64,000 bases of DNA from Aquabacterium parvum (GCF_001447195.1 NZ_LFRI01000144.1:103589-167588), one strand, 5' to 3'; positions 18,186-28,777 are shown, counted from the first letter of the stretch. Numbers and translations are program-made. Notes: a model not told the origin generated them from the sequence alone.

Positions 18186-19121
18186 TCAACCGCAGGCGGC
18201 GGTCTGGAGGGGAGCGGTCTGTCGGTGCCGTTGCGCCATGTCTGCCACCACCTGCGCGACCTCCTCAGGCCGACTCAAGGGCGCCCAGTGCGTCGCGTCG
18301 ACCTCGCTGCGGCTGGGCTGCTGGCTCCAATCGGCACAGCCCTCGAACACCCTCGGGGGCAGGAAAGGGTCGCGCGTGGCGATCAGGGTGTGAACCGGTA
18401 TCGGCGTGCGCTGCACGGGTTGTGGCCGCAGCACCTGCTGGAACAGGTTGGCCCGGTAGATGCCCAGGTAGCGCACGGCATCGCCCTCGACACCGGGGTG
18501 CACCGGCAGCCGAACGCCTTCCAGCCTCGCGACCATCTGCCGGAAGGTCCACAGGCCCAGCCCGGAGCGCCACATCAGCGTGGGCAGCACCGGCATGGCA
18601 AAAAAGCCCATCAGGCCGTTGCTCACCAGCATCTGGTGGAGCACCTGTGCGAGCCGGCTGGGGGTGGGCCGAGACAGGCGTTGCCGCACCCAGTGCCCAA
18701 CCTGGTTGAGGCTGGGGGCCATCGTCGTGAAGCTGGCGATGCGGGTGGCGCTGCGCGCATCGAACAGCGCGTCCCAACCGCACAGCCCGCCCCAGTCGTG
18801 GCCCGCGAGGTGAACCTTCTGTCCCGGGCTGAGCTGGTCGATGACGGCAAACAGGTCGTCGATGAGTGGGCCATAGCGATAGTGCTGTGTCCCTTGCAAG
18901 GGCGTCGAGTGCCCGCAGCCGCGCATGTCGTAGGCGATCACGAAGTGGTCTTTTGACAGGCGCTGCGCCACGCCTTCCCACAGCAGGGCGCGGTCCGGGA
19001 AGCCGTGCAGCAGCACGATGGTTTCTCGCGGGGCGGCGGCGCTGGGCCGCTGGCCCCAGGTGTGCACCGCCAGCGCGACGCCGGCGAGCGTGGTCACCGT
19101 GGTGGTGTGATGCTGGCTCAT
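18186..19121 (-). CDS. Alpha/beta hydrolase, epoxide hydrolase/haloalkane dehalogenase-like
   Basis: The 311-residue cytosolic hydrolase has the oxyanion motif LLHGFPDRALLWEG and nucleophile elbow AGHDWGGLCGWD, where the nucleophile is Asp, as in epoxide hydrolases and dehalogenases. The catalytic His is likely in DATHWAPLSRPEEV. The start overlaps the stop of the DUF2306 gene by ATGA, so they form one operon. Substrate unknown. Confidence 0.85.
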   Translation of the reverse strand: MSQHHTTTVTTLAGVALAVHTWGQRPSAAAPRETIVLLHGFPDRALLWEGVAQRLSKDHFVIAYDMRGCGHSTPLQGTQHYRYGPLIDDLFAVIDQLSPGQKVHLAGHDWGGLCGWDALFDARSATRIASFTTMAPSLNQVGHWVRQRLSRPTPSRLAQVLHQMLVSNGLMGFFAMPVLPTLMWRSGLGLWTFRQMVARLEGVRLPVHPGVEGDAVRYLGIYRANLFQQVLRPQPVQRTPIPVHTLIATRDPFLPPRVFEGCADWSQQPSRSEVDATHWAPLSRPEEVAQVVADMAQRHRQTAPLQTAACG

Positions 19122-20677
19122 GCGTGCTCCCGGGTGGCTTGACCGAGCACCGCGTGCAGCATCGCCACAAAGAGCAGGCCCGATCCACCTGCGGTCGCCA
19201 GCAGGTGCACGTGACCGCCTTCGACGTAGCCGGTGGGCCAGCTCACCGAGCTCAGCGCCCACAGGTTGAAGGCGGCCAGCGCGGGTGCAGGCAGCAGGCT
19301 CATCAGCAGGACCAGGCTTTCGCGTTGCGGGCCCACCGAGCCGGCCGACACGCGCATGGCGTGCACCAGGGCCAGGCCCAGCAGCAAGCTGCCCTCGACC
19401 GCGTAGAAGGTGCCACCGGTGAACCAGGCCTTGTCGGGTGCCAGGCCGATTCGCCAGCCCACCACCAGGCAGATGCCGGCGGCCAGCAGGGAGCCCGCCA
19501 CCACCGTGGCCGTGCCCAGGCTCCAGCCTGAGGCCGCGTTCACCGACGTGGTTCGGAGTCCGCTGATCAATTGACCCAGACCCGTCAGCAAGGCCGCCCC
19601 CAGGGCGATGGCGAATGCGGCCCCCAGGCCCGGTGTGGCCGACCAGGCGAGTGCTTCGCGGGCCACCAGCGCAGGCGTCATCAGGCCGCTGGCCCCAGGC
19701 AGGCTGGCCAGACCAATCTGCTCGAAGCCGCCGCCCCAGGCCAGGGTCACGACCGCCGTGGCGGCTGCGGCCAGCGCCCACCACAAGGGCGTGGCGAGCA
19801 GGAACAGGCGTGCAGCTGCTTCGGCCATGGGCGACGCGGCGCGGCGGCGCACCTGGGCTTGTCGGTTGGCCCAGATCAGGCCCAGGCCGATCAGCAGGCA
19901 CTGCGGCAGCATGAAGCCCAGCGTCACCAGGTTCAGCGTTTCCTGGTCGATGTGCGGCCAGGCCCAGGCGGTGAACACCCAGTTCAGGCGCAGCATGGGC
20001 GCCACCAGCAGGCAGGCGAAGGACAGGGCCATCCAGCCCATGTGCTCGTGGATGCGACGTTGACGCAGCGCTCGGATGGCCAGTGCGATGGACGCGATGG
20101 CGCCGAAGCCGAAGATCCACAGCGCGACAAAGCCGGTGAGGTGGGTGTAGAGGTGCTGGGGTGGCGTCAGGCCCAGGTAGATCAGCGACAGCAGCACCGA
20201 CACCGGCGCGGTCAGCACGTACAGGCCCCCGATGAGCCGGTGCACCTTCATGTGCTCGCGCCGCAGCCAGGGCCAGAACTGCAGGCCACCAAAGAGCATG
20301 CAGAACACACCCAGGAAGATGTGGCTGGTCAGCAGCAGCTGGTTGATTTGGGGCATCTGCCCCAGGTAGAGCCCGTGCTCGGGCAGCTTCGAATCCAGGA
20401 ATCGGCGCTCGTCGGTGGCCGCCGTCAGGCCAGCCAGCTCCGGGCTGAACGCCTTGACCTGCGAGGGGTCACCGCTCTCGCGCAGGTCCTCGAGTTGCTC
20501 GGTCGTGTACGCGCGACTGGGGTCGGCCTGCAAGGTCGGCAGGTAGCGGTGCCAGCCTTCGTTGAGGGCGATCCACCCGGTCAGCGCCATGGTCAGCGCG
20601 ATCAGCAGGATGTAGGCCGTGGCCCAGGGGCCGGTGCCCGGTCGGGCGCGAGGAGTCTGCAAGGTGTCGGAAGCCAT
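19118..20677 (-). CDS. DUF2306 multi-pass membrane protein
   Basis: The 519-residue protein has about 12 predicted helices. The DUF2306 core is visible in the first half (HIFLGVFCMLFGGLQFWPWL, then MKVHRLIGGLYVLTAPV and HMGWMALSFACLLVAPMLRL), with several His residues that could bind haem or metal. The second half adds further helices and looks like a later extension. I chose ATG 20677 (MASDTLQTPRARPG); a GTG at 20692 is possible and neither has a strong ribosome-binding site. It is coupled to the alpha/beta hydrolase downstream. Confidence 0.78.
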   Translation of the reverse strand: MASDTLQTPRARPGTGPWATAYILLIALTMALTGWIALNEGWHRYLPTLQADPSRAYTTEQLEDLRESGDPSQVKAFSPELAGLTAATDERRFLDSKLPEHGLYLGQMPQINQLLLTSHIFLGVFCMLFGGLQFWPWLRREHMKVHRLIGGLYVLTAPVSVLLSLIYLGLTPPQHLYTHLTGFVALWIFGFGAIASIALAIRALRQRRIHEHMGWMALSFACLLVAPMLRLNWVFTAWAWPHIDQETLNLVTLGFMLPQCLLIGLGLIWANRQAQVRRRAASPMAEAAARLFLLATPLWWALAAAATAVVTLAWGGGFEQIGLASLPGASGLMTPALVAREALAWSATPGLGAAFAIALGAALLTGLGQLISGLRTTSVNAASGWSLGTATVVAGSLLAAGICLVVGWRIGLAPDKAWFTGGTFYAVEGSLLLGLALVHAMRVSAGSVGPQRESLVLLMSLLPAPALAAFNLWALSSVSWPTGYVEGGHVHLLATAGGSGLLFVAMLHAVLGQATREHA

Positions 20678-20760
20678 GGTCAGCAGGGGCACGAGGCCGG
20701 GAGGATGTCGGGCGGACTGTCTCAGTCGTGGCCCCCGCTGACAAACGATGATTCCTGCTG

Positions 20761-20785
20761 GACGGTTAAGTGGGACTTAACCGTC
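20761..20785. promoter_or_regulatory. 11-bp perfect inverted repeat between LysR and DUF2306 genes
   Basis: GACGGTTAAGT, a GGG spacer, then ACTTAACCGTC. It covers the last codons and stop of the LysR gene and lies about 85 bp before the DUF2306 start. It could be a regulator operator for the DUF2306 operon, or an RNA hairpin ending the LysR transcript; no U-run follows. Confidence 0.5.
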
Positions 20786-21673
20786 GTCACCCACCTCGGC
20801 GCGGATCCAGTCAAAGGCCTGTGCCAACAGCGCTTCCTTGCCGCCATGGACACGTGAGACGAACCAGGCTGGATCAGGCAATGCAACAGGCGGCACCACG
20901 CACACCAGCTTGTCTGGCTGGATCAGGCGGGCCTGCACTTTCGCGGACGCAGGCAGCAGGCACAGCGCCAGTCCCAGGCCTTGTTCGGCCGCCTTGAGCG
21001 CTGACAGGTCGGAGTCCAGCACCAGGTCGGCCCGCCGGGGCAGCTCGTCGCGGCCCAGGAAGTGGGCGGCAGCGCGCCAGTCCAGGGGGGCTTCGCGGGG
21101 GTGGATCAGGGTGTGGCGGGCGAGGTCGTCGATGCCGTGAACGGGCTGGCGGGCCAGCAACTGTGGCGAGGCCACGATGGCGGCCACGCAGCGGCACAGC
21201 GGCTGCGCTTGCAGACCTGGCCAGGGCCCTTTGCCGACGCGGATGGCGGCGTCGATGGGCTCACGCTCGAAATCGACGAAGTCCATGCGCGCATCCAGGC
21301 GGATGCTGACGTCGGGGTGCTGGGCCTGGAACGCCGCCAGCCTGGGGATCAGCAGCTCCTGCGCCACCAGCGGGGTCATGCTCAGGCGCAGCACAGGGCG
21401 CGTGTGGTGGTGCAGGAGGTCGGCGTGCCCTTGCCGGTACTGCTGCAGCATGCGCGAGACCAGCTCGGCGAACTGCCGTCCGGCGTCGGTCAGCTCCACC
21501 CGGCGGGTCAGGCGAAGGAACAGCGGCAGGCCCAGGTGCGATTCCAGCTGTCGGATCTGCTGGCTGACGGCGGCGGTGGTGACGTGCAGCTCGGCGGCGG
21601 CCTTGCTGAAACTCAGCAGGCGGGACGCGGCTTCGAAGGCCGGGAGCAACTGGAGTGGGGGTGGGCGCTGCAT
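20777..21673 (-). CDS. LysR-family transcriptional regulator, GcvA-like
   Basis: The 298-residue regulator has the N-terminal winged HTH (LQLLPAFEAASRLLSFSKAA, then ELHVTTAAVSQQIRQLESHL) typical of the GcvA branch of LysR proteins. The effector-binding domain follows (PVLRLSMTPLVAQELLIPRL). It is divergent from the acyltransferase gene at 21736 (62 bp gap) and upstream of the DUF2306-hydrolase operon on the same strand, so either could be its target. Confidence 0.92.
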   Translation of the reverse strand: MQRPPPLQLLPAFEAASRLLSFSKAAAELHVTTAAVSQQIRQLESHLGLPLFLRLTRRVELTDAGRQFAELVSRMLQQYRQGHADLLHHHTRPVLRLSMTPLVAQELLIPRLAAFQAQHPDVSIRLDARMDFVDFEREPIDAAIRVGKGPWPGLQAQPLCRCVAAIVASPQLLARQPVHGIDDLARHTLIHPREAPLDWRAAAHFLGRDELPRRADLVLDSDLSALKAAEQGLGLALCLLPASAKVQARLIQPDKLVCVVPPVALPDPAWFVSRVHGGKEALLAQAFDWIRAEVGDDG

Positions 21674-21735
21674 GGTGTCAAGGTGGTGGGCGCGAGTCTA
21701 AGCGCCCCTCGTGGAATCGGGGACAATGCGGGGCC

Positions 21736-22398
21736 ATGTCTGCCCTGATCCAGAAACTCAAACGCCCCCTGGTGCGCGCCGCTGCGGCGTTCACCGGGCC
21801 GCGCATGGTGTACGGCTGGGGCAACCCCGATGGCAGCTGGTGCGCCAGCACCCGTGTGAGCACCCACACCTGCCTGGAAGGCCTCGAAGGGCTGGTGTTG
21901 CAAGACCACGTGTTCGTGGGCCACTTCAACCGGCTCGATGGCTCCAACGGCCTGCTCATCGAAGAAGGTGTGCAGGTCACCAATTACGTGTCCATCCTCA
22001 GCCACTCCAGCCACCGCTCGGTGCGGGTCATGGGGCGGCGCTACCTGGGTGAGCCGCAGCCGGTGGGCTACATCCGCAAGGCCACGCGCATCGGGGCCTA
22101 CAGCTTCATCGGCCCGCACAGCGTGGTCGCGCCCGGTGCCCAGATCGGCAAGGGCGTGATCGTGCAGGCCTACAGCTTCGTCTCCGGCGTGGTGCCCGAT
22201 TTCGCCATCGTGGGCCCCGAGGCCCACGGCAAGCCGGCGGTGGTGCTGGGTGACAGCCGGGAGCTCGATCGTGCCCTGCTGCAGCGTCACCCCGAGCTGC
22301 ACGCCATCTACGCCCAGTGGGCCGGCAAGGATCACCTGCGCCGCGCGCTCGACGGCCAGGTGGCGCCGGGCGACGAGAACCGTTCCGTCTCCGCATGA
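21736..22398 (+). CDS. Left-handed beta-helix (hexapeptide) acyltransferase
   Basis: The 220-residue protein shows hexapeptide-repeat spacing (GLVLQDHVFVGHFNRLDG, then IEEGVQVTNYVSILSHSS and IGAYSFIGPHSVVAPGAQIG), with the catalytic-type His in ILSHSSH. It probably O- or N-acetylates a sugar of the surface glycan. It is the first gene of a plus-strand polysaccharide run. Its stop overlaps the GT4 start by ATGA. Confidence 0.88.
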   Translation: MSALIQKLKRPLVRAAAAFTGPRMVYGWGNPDGSWCASTRVSTHTCLEGLEGLVLQDHVFVGHFNRLDGSNGLLIEEGVQVTNYVSILSHSSHRSVRVMGRRYLGEPQPVGYIRKATRIGAYSFIGPHSVVAPGAQIGKGVIVQAYSFVSGVVPDFAIVGPEAHGKPAVVLGDSRELDRALLQRHPELHAIYAQWAGKDHLRRALDGQVAPGDENRSVSA

Positions 22399-23522
22399 AC
22401 AACTGCCCGACCCGCATCCTCTTCTTCGCCGACGCGGCCAGCGTGCACACGCGCCGCTGGGTTCAGGCCGTGGCCGACCGGGGCGGCGAAGCCGTGGTCA
22501 TCACCCGCCAGCCGGCCGAGGTGCCGGGCGCGAAAGAGGTCATCGCCATCCGACCGGGCAGCGACAAGCTGGGCTGGTTCGCTGCCTTGCCCGAGGTGCG
22601 CCGCGTGGCCCGCGAGGTCATGGCGCGCTTTCAGCCAACCCTGGTGCACGGCCACTACGTGACGTCGTACGGCCTGTGGGCGGCGGCCTGCGGTCTGGCC
22701 TTGCCAAAGGTGCTCACCGCCTGGGGCAGCGACATCCTGGTCACGCCGCGCGAAAGCCGGCTGATGCGACTGGTCGTGGCCTGGTCGCTGCGCCGCGCCG
22801 ACCTGATCACGGCCGACTCGATGGACATGATCGACGAGATCGCGCAGTACCACCCCTCGGCGCCTTGCCACCAGATCCTGTGGGGCGCGGACACCGACCT
22901 GTTCACGCCGCTGGACTCCGCCGGCAAGCCCGCGAGCTTCGACATCGTCAGCCTGCGCAGCTGGGAGCCGAACTACAACATCGACGTGATCGTCAACGCC
23001 TTCGCGCGCTTCGTGGCCGAGCGGCCCGATTCCGCCGCGCGCCTGCACCTGCTGGGCGGCGGCAGCCTGCAGGGCGACATCGAGCAGCAGGTCAAGCACC
23101 TGGGCCTGGTCGACCAGGTGGTGTTCCATGGCCGCGTGGGTGACCGCGCCATGGTCGAGGCCATCCAGCAAAGCCGCGTGTCGGTGTCGGTGCCCACCTC
23201 GGACGCGACCTCGGTGTCGGTGCTCGAGTCGATGGCCTGCGGGCTGCCGATCGTGGCGTCCGACCTGCCAGCCAACCGCCAGTGGATCGACGAGCGAGGC
23301 GGCTGCATCGTGCCTGTGCGCGACGCCGAGGCGCTCACGCAAGCCTTGCTGAGGCTGCACGACCACCCCGAGCAGACGGCGCAGATGGGCCCGCACAACC
23401 GCGATCGCATCGAGCGAGATGCGTCCAGGCGCGGGCAGATGGACGCCATGTGGCGCCACTACCAGAAGCTGCTGCAGCCTTGCGACCTGCGCATGCAGCG
23501 CAAGCGCGCGGTCAGCGGTTGA
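22395..23522 (+). CDS. Family 4 glycosyltransferase
   Basis: The 375-residue GT-B enzyme has an N-terminal acceptor domain (RILFFADAASVHTRRWVQAV) and the GT4 C-terminal nucleotide-sugar domain (LLGGGSLQGDIEQQVKHLGL, VVFHGRVGDRAMVEAIQQS, with the E-x7-E region in SVLESMACGLPIVASDLPAN). It probably adds a sugar to the lipid-linked repeat unit on the cytosolic face. The start is coupled to the acyltransferase gene. Confidence 0.92.
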   Translation: MNNCPTRILFFADAASVHTRRWVQAVADRGGEAVVITRQPAEVPGAKEVIAIRPGSDKLGWFAALPEVRRVAREVMARFQPTLVHGHYVTSYGLWAAACGLALPKVLTAWGSDILVTPRESRLMRLVVAWSLRRADLITADSMDMIDEIAQYHPSAPCHQILWGADTDLFTPLDSAGKPASFDIVSLRSWEPNYNIDVIVNAFARFVAERPDSAARLHLLGGGSLQGDIEQQVKHLGLVDQVVFHGRVGDRAMVEAIQQSRVSVSVPTSDATSVSVLESMACGLPIVASDLPANRQWIDERGGCIVPVRDAEALTQALLRLHDHPEQTAQMGPHNRDRIERDASRRGQMDAMWRHYQKLLQPCDLRMQRKRAVSG

Positions 23523-23530
23523 GGTCGGGC

Positions 23531-24703
23531 ATGAGCACCGTCAGTTTCGCTCAGCCTGCTGCGCCTCGGCGCGTGTCCGTCATCGTGCCCTGCCGCAACG
23601 AGGTCGAGCACATCGTGCCCTTTTGCCAGAGCGTGGCCGCGCAGCGCCTGCCTGAAGGCTGGACGCTGGAAGTGTGGATCGCCGACGGCATGAGCAACGA
23701 CGGCACGCGCGAGCGCTTGAGCGCCTTTTGCGAGGCCATCAACGCAGGTCAGCACGCGGGCCGGGGCGAGCACCAGGGCGAAAAGGCCATGCACTTTTCG
23801 ATGATCGACAACCCTGGGCGCATCGTCTCGACCGGTTTGAACCGCTGCATCGAGCGCGCCACGGGCGAGTTCATCGTGCGCCTGGATGTGCACACGGTTT
23901 ACGCCGAGGACTACATCGCGCAGTGCCTGGCCACCTGGCAGGCCACCGGCGCCGACAACGTGGGCGGCCCCTGGCGGGCGCAAGGTGGCGATGGCCCCCA
24001 GGCGCGTGTGCAGCGTGCCGTTGCGGCGGCCTTCCAGTCGAAGTGGGTGGCAGGCGGGGCCTTGTCTCGTGACCTGGCCCACAACGGCGAGGCCGACACC
24101 GTTTACCTGGGTGCCTGGCCGCGCAGCACCTTCGAGCGCTTCGGTGGTTTCGACGAGAACCTGGTGCGCAACCAGGACGATGAACACAACCTGCGCATCC
24201 ACCGAGGTGGTGGGCGCATCTGGCAGTCGTCGTCGATCCGTTCGGTCTACTTCCCGCGCAGCAGCAAGGGCGATGTCTTTCGGCAGTACCGCCAGTACGG
24301 CTACTGGAAGCCCTTCGTGATGAAGAAGCATGGCCAGGCCGCCGCGCTGCGTCACCTCATCCCTGGCCTGTTCGTGGCCGCGTTGCTGCTGTGTGTGCTG
24401 CTGATGATCGCGGGATCGGCCGTGGCCCTGTTGATCGAGCCTGGCCAGAATTACCGCCTGGGGGCGCTGTGGGTGTCGACCGTTGGCACCGCCGGCCTGC
24501 TGGGGCTGACGCTGCTCTATGGCTCGGCCGTGCTGGCCGTGAGCTGGCGCATCGCCGGTGAAGCCGGGCGCGAGCTGTTCTGGCACCTGCCCGATGTGAT
24601 CGCGGCCTACCATTTCGGGTACGGACTGGGCTCGCTCAGCGGGTGGCTCGATGCCTTGCTGCGCGGCAAGCCCGACCCGGCGTTCGGCCGCCTGACAAGG
24701 TGA
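23531..24703 (+). CDS. Family 2 glycosyltransferase with C-terminal membrane helices (ExoA-like)
   Basis: The 390-residue protein begins with a GT-A domain ([23 protein letters not shown]-like [26 protein letters not shown]) and ends with three hydrophobic helices ([20 protein letters not shown] and onward). The layout matches succinoglycan ExoA-like transferases that extend lipid-linked glycans at the membrane. It starts 8 bp after the GT4 stop. A 78-residue tail after the helices probably returns to the cytosol. Confidence 0.9.
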   Translation: MSTVSFAQPAAPRRVSVIVPCRNEVEHIVPFCQSVAAQRLPEGWTLEVWIADGMSNDGTRERLSAFCEAINAGQHAGRGEHQGEKAMHFSMIDNPGRIVSTGLNRCIERATGEFIVRLDVHTVYAEDYIAQCLATWQATGADNVGGPWRAQGGDGPQARVQRAVAAAFQSKWVAGGALSRDLAHNGEADTVYLGAWPRSTFERFGGFDENLVRNQDDEHNLRIHRGGGRIWQSSSIRSVYFPRSSKGDVFRQYRQYGYWKPFVMKKHGQAAALRHLIPGLFVAALLLCVLLMIAGSAVALLIEPGQNYRLGALWVSTVGTAGLLGLTLLYGSAVLAVSWRIAGEAGRELFWHLPDVIAAYHFGYGLGSLSGWLDALLRGKPDPAFGRLTR

Positions 24704-24783
24704 GTGGCCGAGGCCCCTTTGCCGTCCATTCAGCCTCTTTCGCCGCCGCCTTTTCTGCACCCCCTTCGCCCCCTGACCTGCCC

Positions 24784-25962
24784 ATGAGCACCGACAACAA
24801 GCCCGCCTTCCTGCCCTTCGCCCTGCCTGAAATCGGCGAAGAAGAAATCGCCGAGGTCGTCGACACGCTGCGCTCGGGCTGGGTCACCACCGGCCCCAAG
24901 GCGCGCAAGTTCGAAGAGGCGTTCGGGGCCTTCCTGGGTGAGCCCGGGCTGCATTGCATCGCCGTGAACTCGGCCACCGCCGGCCTGCACCTGGCGCTCG
25001 AAGCGCTGGGCATCGGTCCGGGCGACGAGGTCATCACCACCACGCACACCTTCACGGCCACGGCCGAAGTCGTGCGCTACCTGGGCGCCGACGTCAAGCT
25101 GGTGGACATCGACCCGGCCACGCTCAACATCGACCTGGCCCAGCTCGAAGCGGCCATCACGCCGAAAACGAAGGCCATCATGCCGGTGCACTATGCCGGC
25201 CTGGCGGTGGACATGGACGCGGTGCAGGCCATCGCGCGAAAGCATGGTGTGAAGGTGGTCGAAGACGCGGCCCATGCGCTGCCCACCACCTGGCGCGGCA
25301 AGCTGATCGGCTTGCACGACAGCGACGCCATCGTCTTCAGCTTCTACGCCAACAAGACCATGACCACCGGCGAAGGCGGCATGCTGGTCACGCGCAACGC
25401 CGAGCTGGCCGCGCGTGCCAAGGTGATGCGCCTGCATGGCATCAACCGCGATGCTTTCGATCGCTTCACGGCCAAGGTGCCGAGCTGGTACTACGAGATC
25501 GTGGCGCCTGGCTTCAAGTACAACCTGACCGACATCGCCGCGGCATTGGGCCTGCACCAACTGCAGCGCATCGAGGGCTTCCAGCACAAGCGCGAACACC
25601 TGGCGGAGCGCTTCGACGCGGCGTTGGCCGACCTGCCGCTGGTGCTGCCTCCACGACCCGTGCATGCTGGTGACCGGCATTCGTGGCACCTCTACGTGGT
25701 GCGCCTGAAGGACGACGCCGGCATCACACGTGACCAGCTCATCGAGCAGCTCTTTGCCGATGGCATCGGCGTGAGCGTGCACTACATCCCGCTGCACCTG
25801 CACCCCTACTGGCGCGACCGCTATGGCCTCCAGCCCGAGCAATTCCCGCACAGCCAGTTGGCGTACGAGCGCATGGTCAGCCTGCCGCTGTACACCCGCA
25901 TGACGGATGCCGACGTGGACCGCGTGGTGGCTTCGGTGCGCAAGGCTTTTGGCCACGCTTGA
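24784..25962 (+). CDS. DegT/DnrJ/EryC1/StrS-family sugar aminotransferase
   Basis: The 392-residue PLP enzyme transfers an amino group to a keto-sugar nucleotide, making an amino sugar for the glycan. Family motifs are clear: [20 protein letters not shown] at the N-terminus, [34 protein letters not shown], and the PLP lysine Lys191 in [13 protein letters not shown]. The C-terminus carries [11 protein letters not shown] and [13 protein letters not shown]. It lies between the GT2 and sugar transferase genes on the same strand. Confidence 0.93.
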   Translation: MSTDNKPAFLPFALPEIGEEEIAEVVDTLRSGWVTTGPKARKFEEAFGAFLGEPGLHCIAVNSATAGLHLALEALGIGPGDEVITTTHTFTATAEVVRYLGADVKLVDIDPATLNIDLAQLEAAITPKTKAIMPVHYAGLAVDMDAVQAIARKHGVKVVEDAAHALPTTWRGKLIGLHDSDAIVFSFYANKTMTTGEGGMLVTRNAELAARAKVMRLHGINRDAFDRFTAKVPSWYYEIVAPGFKYNLTDIAAALGLHQLQRIEGFQHKREHLAERFDAALADLPLVLPPRPVHAGDRHSWHLYVVRLKDDAGITRDQLIEQLFADGIGVSVHYIPLHLHPYWRDRYGLQPEQFPHSQLAYERMVSLPLYTRMTDADVDRVVASVRKAFGHA

Positions 25963-26004
25963 TCCGAACCCGAGCCTGCCGCCGCCCTCGAGCCTTCGTT
26001 CTCC

Positions 26005-26601
26005 ATGGCCAAACGCCTCTTCGACCTGCTGCTGTCCTCGATCGGCTTGCTGCTGCTGGCGCCGCTGCTGCTGCTGATCGCCGCGCTGGTCAAGCTCGAC
26101 TCCCCGGGCCCGGTGATGTTCCGCCAGGAGCGCGTGGGCCGCTTTGGGCAGCCCTTTCTCATCCACAAGTTCCGCACCATGCGCCACGAGCCAGCCGGCC
26201 AGGGCCTGCAGATCACGGTGGGGGCGGACCGCCGCATCACGCGCGTGGGCGGCTTCCTGCGCGCCTCCAAGCTCGACGAGCTGCCGCAGTTGCTGGACGT
26301 CTGGCTGGGCGACATGAGCCTGGTGGGGCCACGCCCCGAGGTGCCGCGCTACGTGGCGCATTACCCCGCCGATCTGCGCGAGAAGGTGTTGTCGGTGCGC
26401 CCTGGCATCACCGACATCGCTTCCATCGAGTACCGCGACGAAAGTGCGGTGCTGGCCCGTGCCACGGACCCTGAGCGCGCCTACATCGACGAGGTGCTTC
26501 CGCACAAGCTGGCGCTGGCGGCGCGTTACGTGGAGCGCTCCTCGCTGTGGTTGGACGTTTGGCTGATCTGGCGCACGGTGGTGGCCATCGTGCGCCGCTG
26601 A
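26005..26601 (+). CDS. Short undecaprenyl-phosphate sugar phosphotransferase
   Basis: The 198-residue enzyme probably starts the repeat unit by moving a sugar phosphate onto undecaprenyl phosphate. It has the single N-terminal re-entrant helix (KRLFDLLLSSIGLLLLAPLL), the catalytic block PVMFRQERVGRFGQPF, then IHKFRTMRHEP and LDELPQLLDVWLGDMSLVGP with RPEV. Length and layout match the small PglC-like group, without the N-terminal helices of WcaJ/WbaP. It is the last gene of the plus-strand glycan run. Confidence 0.93.
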   Translation: MAKRLFDLLLSSIGLLLLAPLLLLIAALVKLDSPGPVMFRQERVGRFGQPFLIHKFRTMRHEPAGQGLQITVGADRRITRVGGFLRASKLDELPQLLDVWLGDMSLVGPRPEVPRYVAHYPADLREKVLSVRPGITDIASIEYRDESAVLARATDPERAYIDEVLPHKLALAARYVERSSLWLDVWLIWRTVVAIVRR

Positions 26602-26695
26602 AAAAGTGGCGAGAAGCTGGGCCGGGGGTGAACAGGCTGCCCAAGCTGCCCAAGCGGCTTAGGTGACCCAGGTGGCTCAGGTGCCAGGGGCTGAG

Positions 26696-27163
26696 TCAGT
26701 CGGTGCCGCCAGCCAGCTGGGTCAGTTGCTGACGCAAGAGCGCCTGTTCTTGGGCCGAGAACATGCGCGCCATGCGCTCGTCGTGAGCCTGAACCGCCTG
26801 GGTGATCTCCACCAGGGCGGCCTGCCCGCGCGGGGTCAGTGACAGGCTGAAGGCGCGCCGGTCTTCCGGCACGGCTTGCCGCTGCATGTAGCCCAGCTCT
26901 TCCAGCGCGTCGACCAGGATCACGACACCTGAGCGCGCGATGCCCAGCACCTTGGCCAGCTGGATCGGCTTGAGCCCCGGGTTGCGCGAAACGATGACCA
27001 TGGCCGAGAAGCGCGGCGGTGTGATGCCCCATGGCGCCAGCGAGGTGACGAAGTCTTCGTAGAGGCGGATCTGAGCCCGGCGAACGGCATAGCCCAGCAG
27101 GGTGTCGAGCACGCCGTAGTCGATGCCGGGAACGCGTGGGACGAAGTGATCCGTGTCTTGCAT
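26696..27163 (-). CDS. MarR-family transcriptional regulator
   Basis: The 155-residue regulator has the MarR winged HTH (GLKPIQLAKVLGIARSGVVI then VDALEELGYMQRQAVPEDRR and AFSLSLTPRGQAAL). It lies 66 bp downstream of sdaA on the same strand and may share its transcript. Ligand and targets are unknown. Confidence 0.92.
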   Translation of the reverse strand: MQDTDHFVPRVPGIDYGVLDTLLGYAVRRAQIRLYEDFVTSLAPWGITPPRFSAMVIVSRNPGLKPIQLAKVLGIARSGVVILVDALEELGYMQRQAVPEDRRAFSLSLTPRGQAALVEITQAVQAHDERMARMFSAQEQALLRQQLTQLAGGTD

Positions 27164-27229
27164 GGGGTCAGTCTAGGAGCGCCGTCCCCGCCTGTGTGAC
27201 ATCGGCTGCGACAGATGGGGCCTTTGTCG

Positions 27230-28627
27230 TCAGCAGGCGACGATGTTGACGGCCAGGCCCCCCAGCGAGGTCTCTTTGTAGCGGCTTTGCATGTCCGCGC
27301 CGGTCTGCTTCATGGTCAGGATGGCCTGGTCCAGGCTGACACGGTGCTGCCCATCGCCCAGCAGGGCCAGTCGGGCAGCGTGCAAGGCCTGCACCGCGCC
27401 CACCGCGTTGCGCTCGATGCAGGGGATCTGCACCAGCCCGCCCACGGGGTCACATGTCAGGCCCAGGTGGTGCTCCAGGCCGATCTCGGCGGCGTTCTCG
27501 ACCTGAGCGGGGGTGCCACCCATGACGGCGCACAGGCCGGCTGCGGCCATGGCGCAGGCCACGCCCACTTCGCCTTGGCAACCGACTTCGGCGCCCGAGA
27601 TGGACGCGTTTTCCTTGCACAGCAGGCCGATGGCGGCGGCGGTGAGCAGGAAGTCTTCCATGCGTTGGTCGCTGGCGTCAGGCAAGTGGTGCATGGCGTG
27701 GTGCAGCACCGCCGGCACGATGCCGGCCGCGCCGTTGGTGGGGGCGGTGACCACGCGGCCACCCGATGCGTTTTCTTCGTTGACGGCCAGGGCCCAGAGC
27801 GTGACCCAGTCCATCTGCTGCAGCGGGTCAGCCTGGTTGGCGTTGGCCGTGAGCTGCTGGTGAACCTGCGGTGCGCGCCGCCGCACTTTGAAGCCCCCTG
27901 GCAGCTCGGGGTGGTGGGTTTGGTCGATGCCGCAGCCTCGGCGCACGCAGGCTTGCATCGCCTGCCAGGTGGTTTGCAGGCCTTCGCGGGTGGCCTGGTC
28001 GCTGCGCCAGTGGGTCTCGTTGCGGCGCATGAGGTCGGCGATGCTCAGGCCATGCTGGGTGCACAGCGCCAGCAGCTCACCCGCGCTGTGAAAGGGCAGG
28101 GGCAGTGCGTCCGGGCCGGGGGCGATGTCGGCTTGCCGTGCGGGGTGCTCGGCCACGTCCTGCGAGACCACGAAGCCGCCGCCGACGGAGTACCAGGTTT
28201 CGGTGAGCAGCGCTTGGCCCTTGGCATCGAGAGCCATCAACGTCATCGCGTTGGGGTGGAAGGGCAGGGAGCGCCGGCCATCGAGCACGAGGTCATGGTC
28301 CGGGTCGAAGCTGACTTCGTGTTCGTTCAGCATCGACAGGCGGTGCGTGTCGCGCACGGCTTGCAGCCAGCCAGGGATGGCGTCAATGGGCACCGAGTCA
28401 GGCTCGTGCCCCATCAGGCCGAGTTGCACGGCGCGGTCGCTGCCGTGACCTTTGCCCGTGGCGCCGAGGGAGCCGAGCAGCTCGCAGCGCACATGTGCCA
28501 CGCGTGCCAGCAGGCCTTCGCGCTGCAGCCTGAGCGCGAAGAGGCGCGCGGCCCGCATCGGTCCCACGGTGTGGGAACTGGAGGGGCCGATGCCCACCTT
28601 GAAGAGGTCGAACACCGAGATCGCCAT
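27230..28627 (-). CDS. sdaA: L-serine ammonia-lyase, [4Fe-4S], single-chain
   Basis: It deaminates L-serine to pyruvate and ammonia using a [4Fe-4S] cluster. The 465-residue length fits the one-polypeptide form with fused beta (residues about 1-160) and alpha domains. Signatures are [15 protein letters not shown] at the start, [19 protein letters not shown], the Cys of [20 protein letters not shown], and the C-terminal [10 protein letters not shown], whose terminal Cys is typical. The 5' side holds a 676-bp gene-free stretch with the duplicated structured element. Confidence 0.96.
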   Translation of the reverse strand: MAISVFDLFKVGIGPSSSHTVGPMRAARLFALRLQREGLLARVAHVRCELLGSLGATGKGHGSDRAVQLGLMGHEPDSVPIDAIPGWLQAVRDTHRLSMLNEHEVSFDPDHDLVLDGRRSLPFHPNAMTLMALDAKGQALLTETWYSVGGGFVVSQDVAEHPARQADIAPGPDALPLPFHSAGELLALCTQHGLSIADLMRRNETHWRSDQATREGLQTTWQAMQACVRRGCGIDQTHHPELPGGFKVRRRAPQVHQQLTANANQADPLQQMDWVTLWALAVNEENASGGRVVTAPTNGAAGIVPAVLHHAMHHLPDASDQRMEDFLLTAAAIGLLCKENASISGAEVGCQGEVGVACAMAAAGLCAVMGGTPAQVENAAEIGLEHHLGLTCDPVGGLVQIPCIERNAVGAVQALHAARLALLGDGQHRVSLDQAILTMKQTGADMQSRYKETSLGGLAVNIVAC

Positions 28628-28777
28628 GGTTTGCTCCCGATGTGGTCATCGTCGCATTTGCGGTGGGGGTGGCAACGGGGCAGACCCTGAGGCGCTTTGG
28701 GTGACTGTGAAATAGGGCTCGGTGTGTGTTTTGGGTGTTGGCTGTTTTGGTGTGGTGTGCCACGGTTGAGCAACGTT

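Noticed and set aside
26630..26660. Short tandem GCTGCCCAA repeats after the sugar transferase gene
   Set aside because: Only two imperfect units in GC-rich intergenic DNA; not enough to call a feature.
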